Shown here: in pieces, positions 63,563 through 64,000 of the stretch | How positions within the stretch are numbered: the stretch's first letter is position 1 | How the letters are laid out: each line of letters begins with the position of its first letter | Origin: Proteles cristata cristata | Taxonomy: Eukaryota > Chordata > Mammalia > Carnivora > Hyaenidae | DNA length: 64,000 nt | Assembly (NCBI GenBank): GCA_017311185.1 | Contig: JAESUZ010005166.1 | Coordinates: 124,001-188,000, forward strand | Direction of reading: 5' to 3' | Translations under genes and position numbers: made by a program | The notes under the pieces: generated by a model | Told to the model about the DNA's origin: nothing | Database searches by the model: none | The model's input: only the letters and a program-made list of their open reading frames with translations

Positions 63563-64000
63563 ATAGGAGCACATGTACCCCAATGTTCATAGCAGCACTC
63601 TCCACAATAGCTAAAACCTGGAAAGAGCCTAAGTGTCCATCAACAGATGAATGGATCAAGAAGATGTGGTTTATCTATACCATGGAATACTACATGGCAA
63701 TGAGAAACAATGAAATCTGGCCATGTGTAGCAACATGGATGGACCTTGAGGGTGTTATGCTGAGCGAAATAAGTCAGGCAGAGAAGGACAAATATCATAT
63801 GTGTGCACGTATAGGAGGATTAGGAGGAACTTAACAGAGGACCAAGGGGGAGAAGAAGGGCGGAAATGGTGGGGGAAAGGGAGAGAGGCAAACCATGAGA
63901 GACTCTTGAATGCTGACAAAAACTGAGGACTGGTGGATGTGGGGGGGAGGAGGGGTGGGCATGGAGGAGGACACTTGTGGGGATGAGCACTGGGTGTTAT
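63563..64000 (+). mobile_element. Young felid L1 3' end, cut by window edge
   Basis: Starts ATAGGAGCACATGTACCCCA, aligns with 42291 onwards of the L1 at 42141-42810 with few differences, and is cut at GAGCACTGGGTGTTAT, about 50 bases short of its tail. Confidence 0.92.

Larger units (their letters stand above)
59216..64000 (-). other. RIC1: RIC1 intron 1 (3' part)
   Basis: Intron upstream of exon 2, cut by the window end. It contains one minus-strand SINE, an L1 body invaded by three plus-strand SINEs, a separate L1 5' part, and the 3' end of a young L1 running off the window. Bases 61780-62430 are AT-rich and I recognise nothing in them. Confidence 0.8.

Overview
This window is mammalian intronic DNA, almost certainly from a cat-family carnivore (Felidae/Feliformia). 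It holds about forty copies of the tRNA-Lys-derived carnivore SINE in its feline form (head GGGGCGCCTGGGTGGCTCAG, CT-rich tail, AATAAA/A tail) and many carnivore L1 pieces. Nothing bacterial or viral was found. The only host gene I can support is RIC1 (RAB6A-GEF complex partner 1), on the minus strand.

Three RIC1 coding exons are visible, with consistent splice sites and phases: exon 2 (59108-59215), exon 3 (28552-28631) and exon 4 (6478-6585). The exon numbers assume one upstream coding exon beyond base 64000. Bases 59216-64000 are then intron 1, 28632-59107 intron 2, 6586-28551 intron 3 and 1-6477 the start of intron 4. The rest is intron filled with SINEs, L1s, a few MIR/L2 relics, simple repeats and AT-rich sequence I could not classify.

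The most unusual structure is a pair of Tigger1 DNA transposons, 36 kb apart, both antisense to the plus strand and both inside RIC1 introns. Copy 2 (about 55046-58143) is essentially full length. Copy 1 (about 19496-21658) lacks its 3' third. Their 5' arms are ordinary, old and different from each other. A 1.5-1.7 kb core (19496-20985 and 55816-57502) is about 99% identical by eye, including two later insertions (a SINE and a SINE/L1 tail). The core contains a very GC- and CpG-rich block in which the transposase sequence has changed mostly from A/T to G/C. Inside that block an 11-codon piece of the transposase has become a 33-bp minisatellite, with 9 units in copy 2 and 3 in copy 1. At the outer edge of the copy 1 core lies a 97-bp inverted copy of sequence 2 kb away (17392-17488). 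Together this looks like non-allelic gene conversion or break-induced replication with a template switch, at a site with strong GC-biased substitution.

Other points of interest are a 31-bp L1 insertion with an 18-bp target duplication, a young SINE subfamily with a CTCCTAGAAATAAA tail, a strong antisense bias of retroelements relative to RIC1, and an unrecognised exon-like open segment in intron 3.
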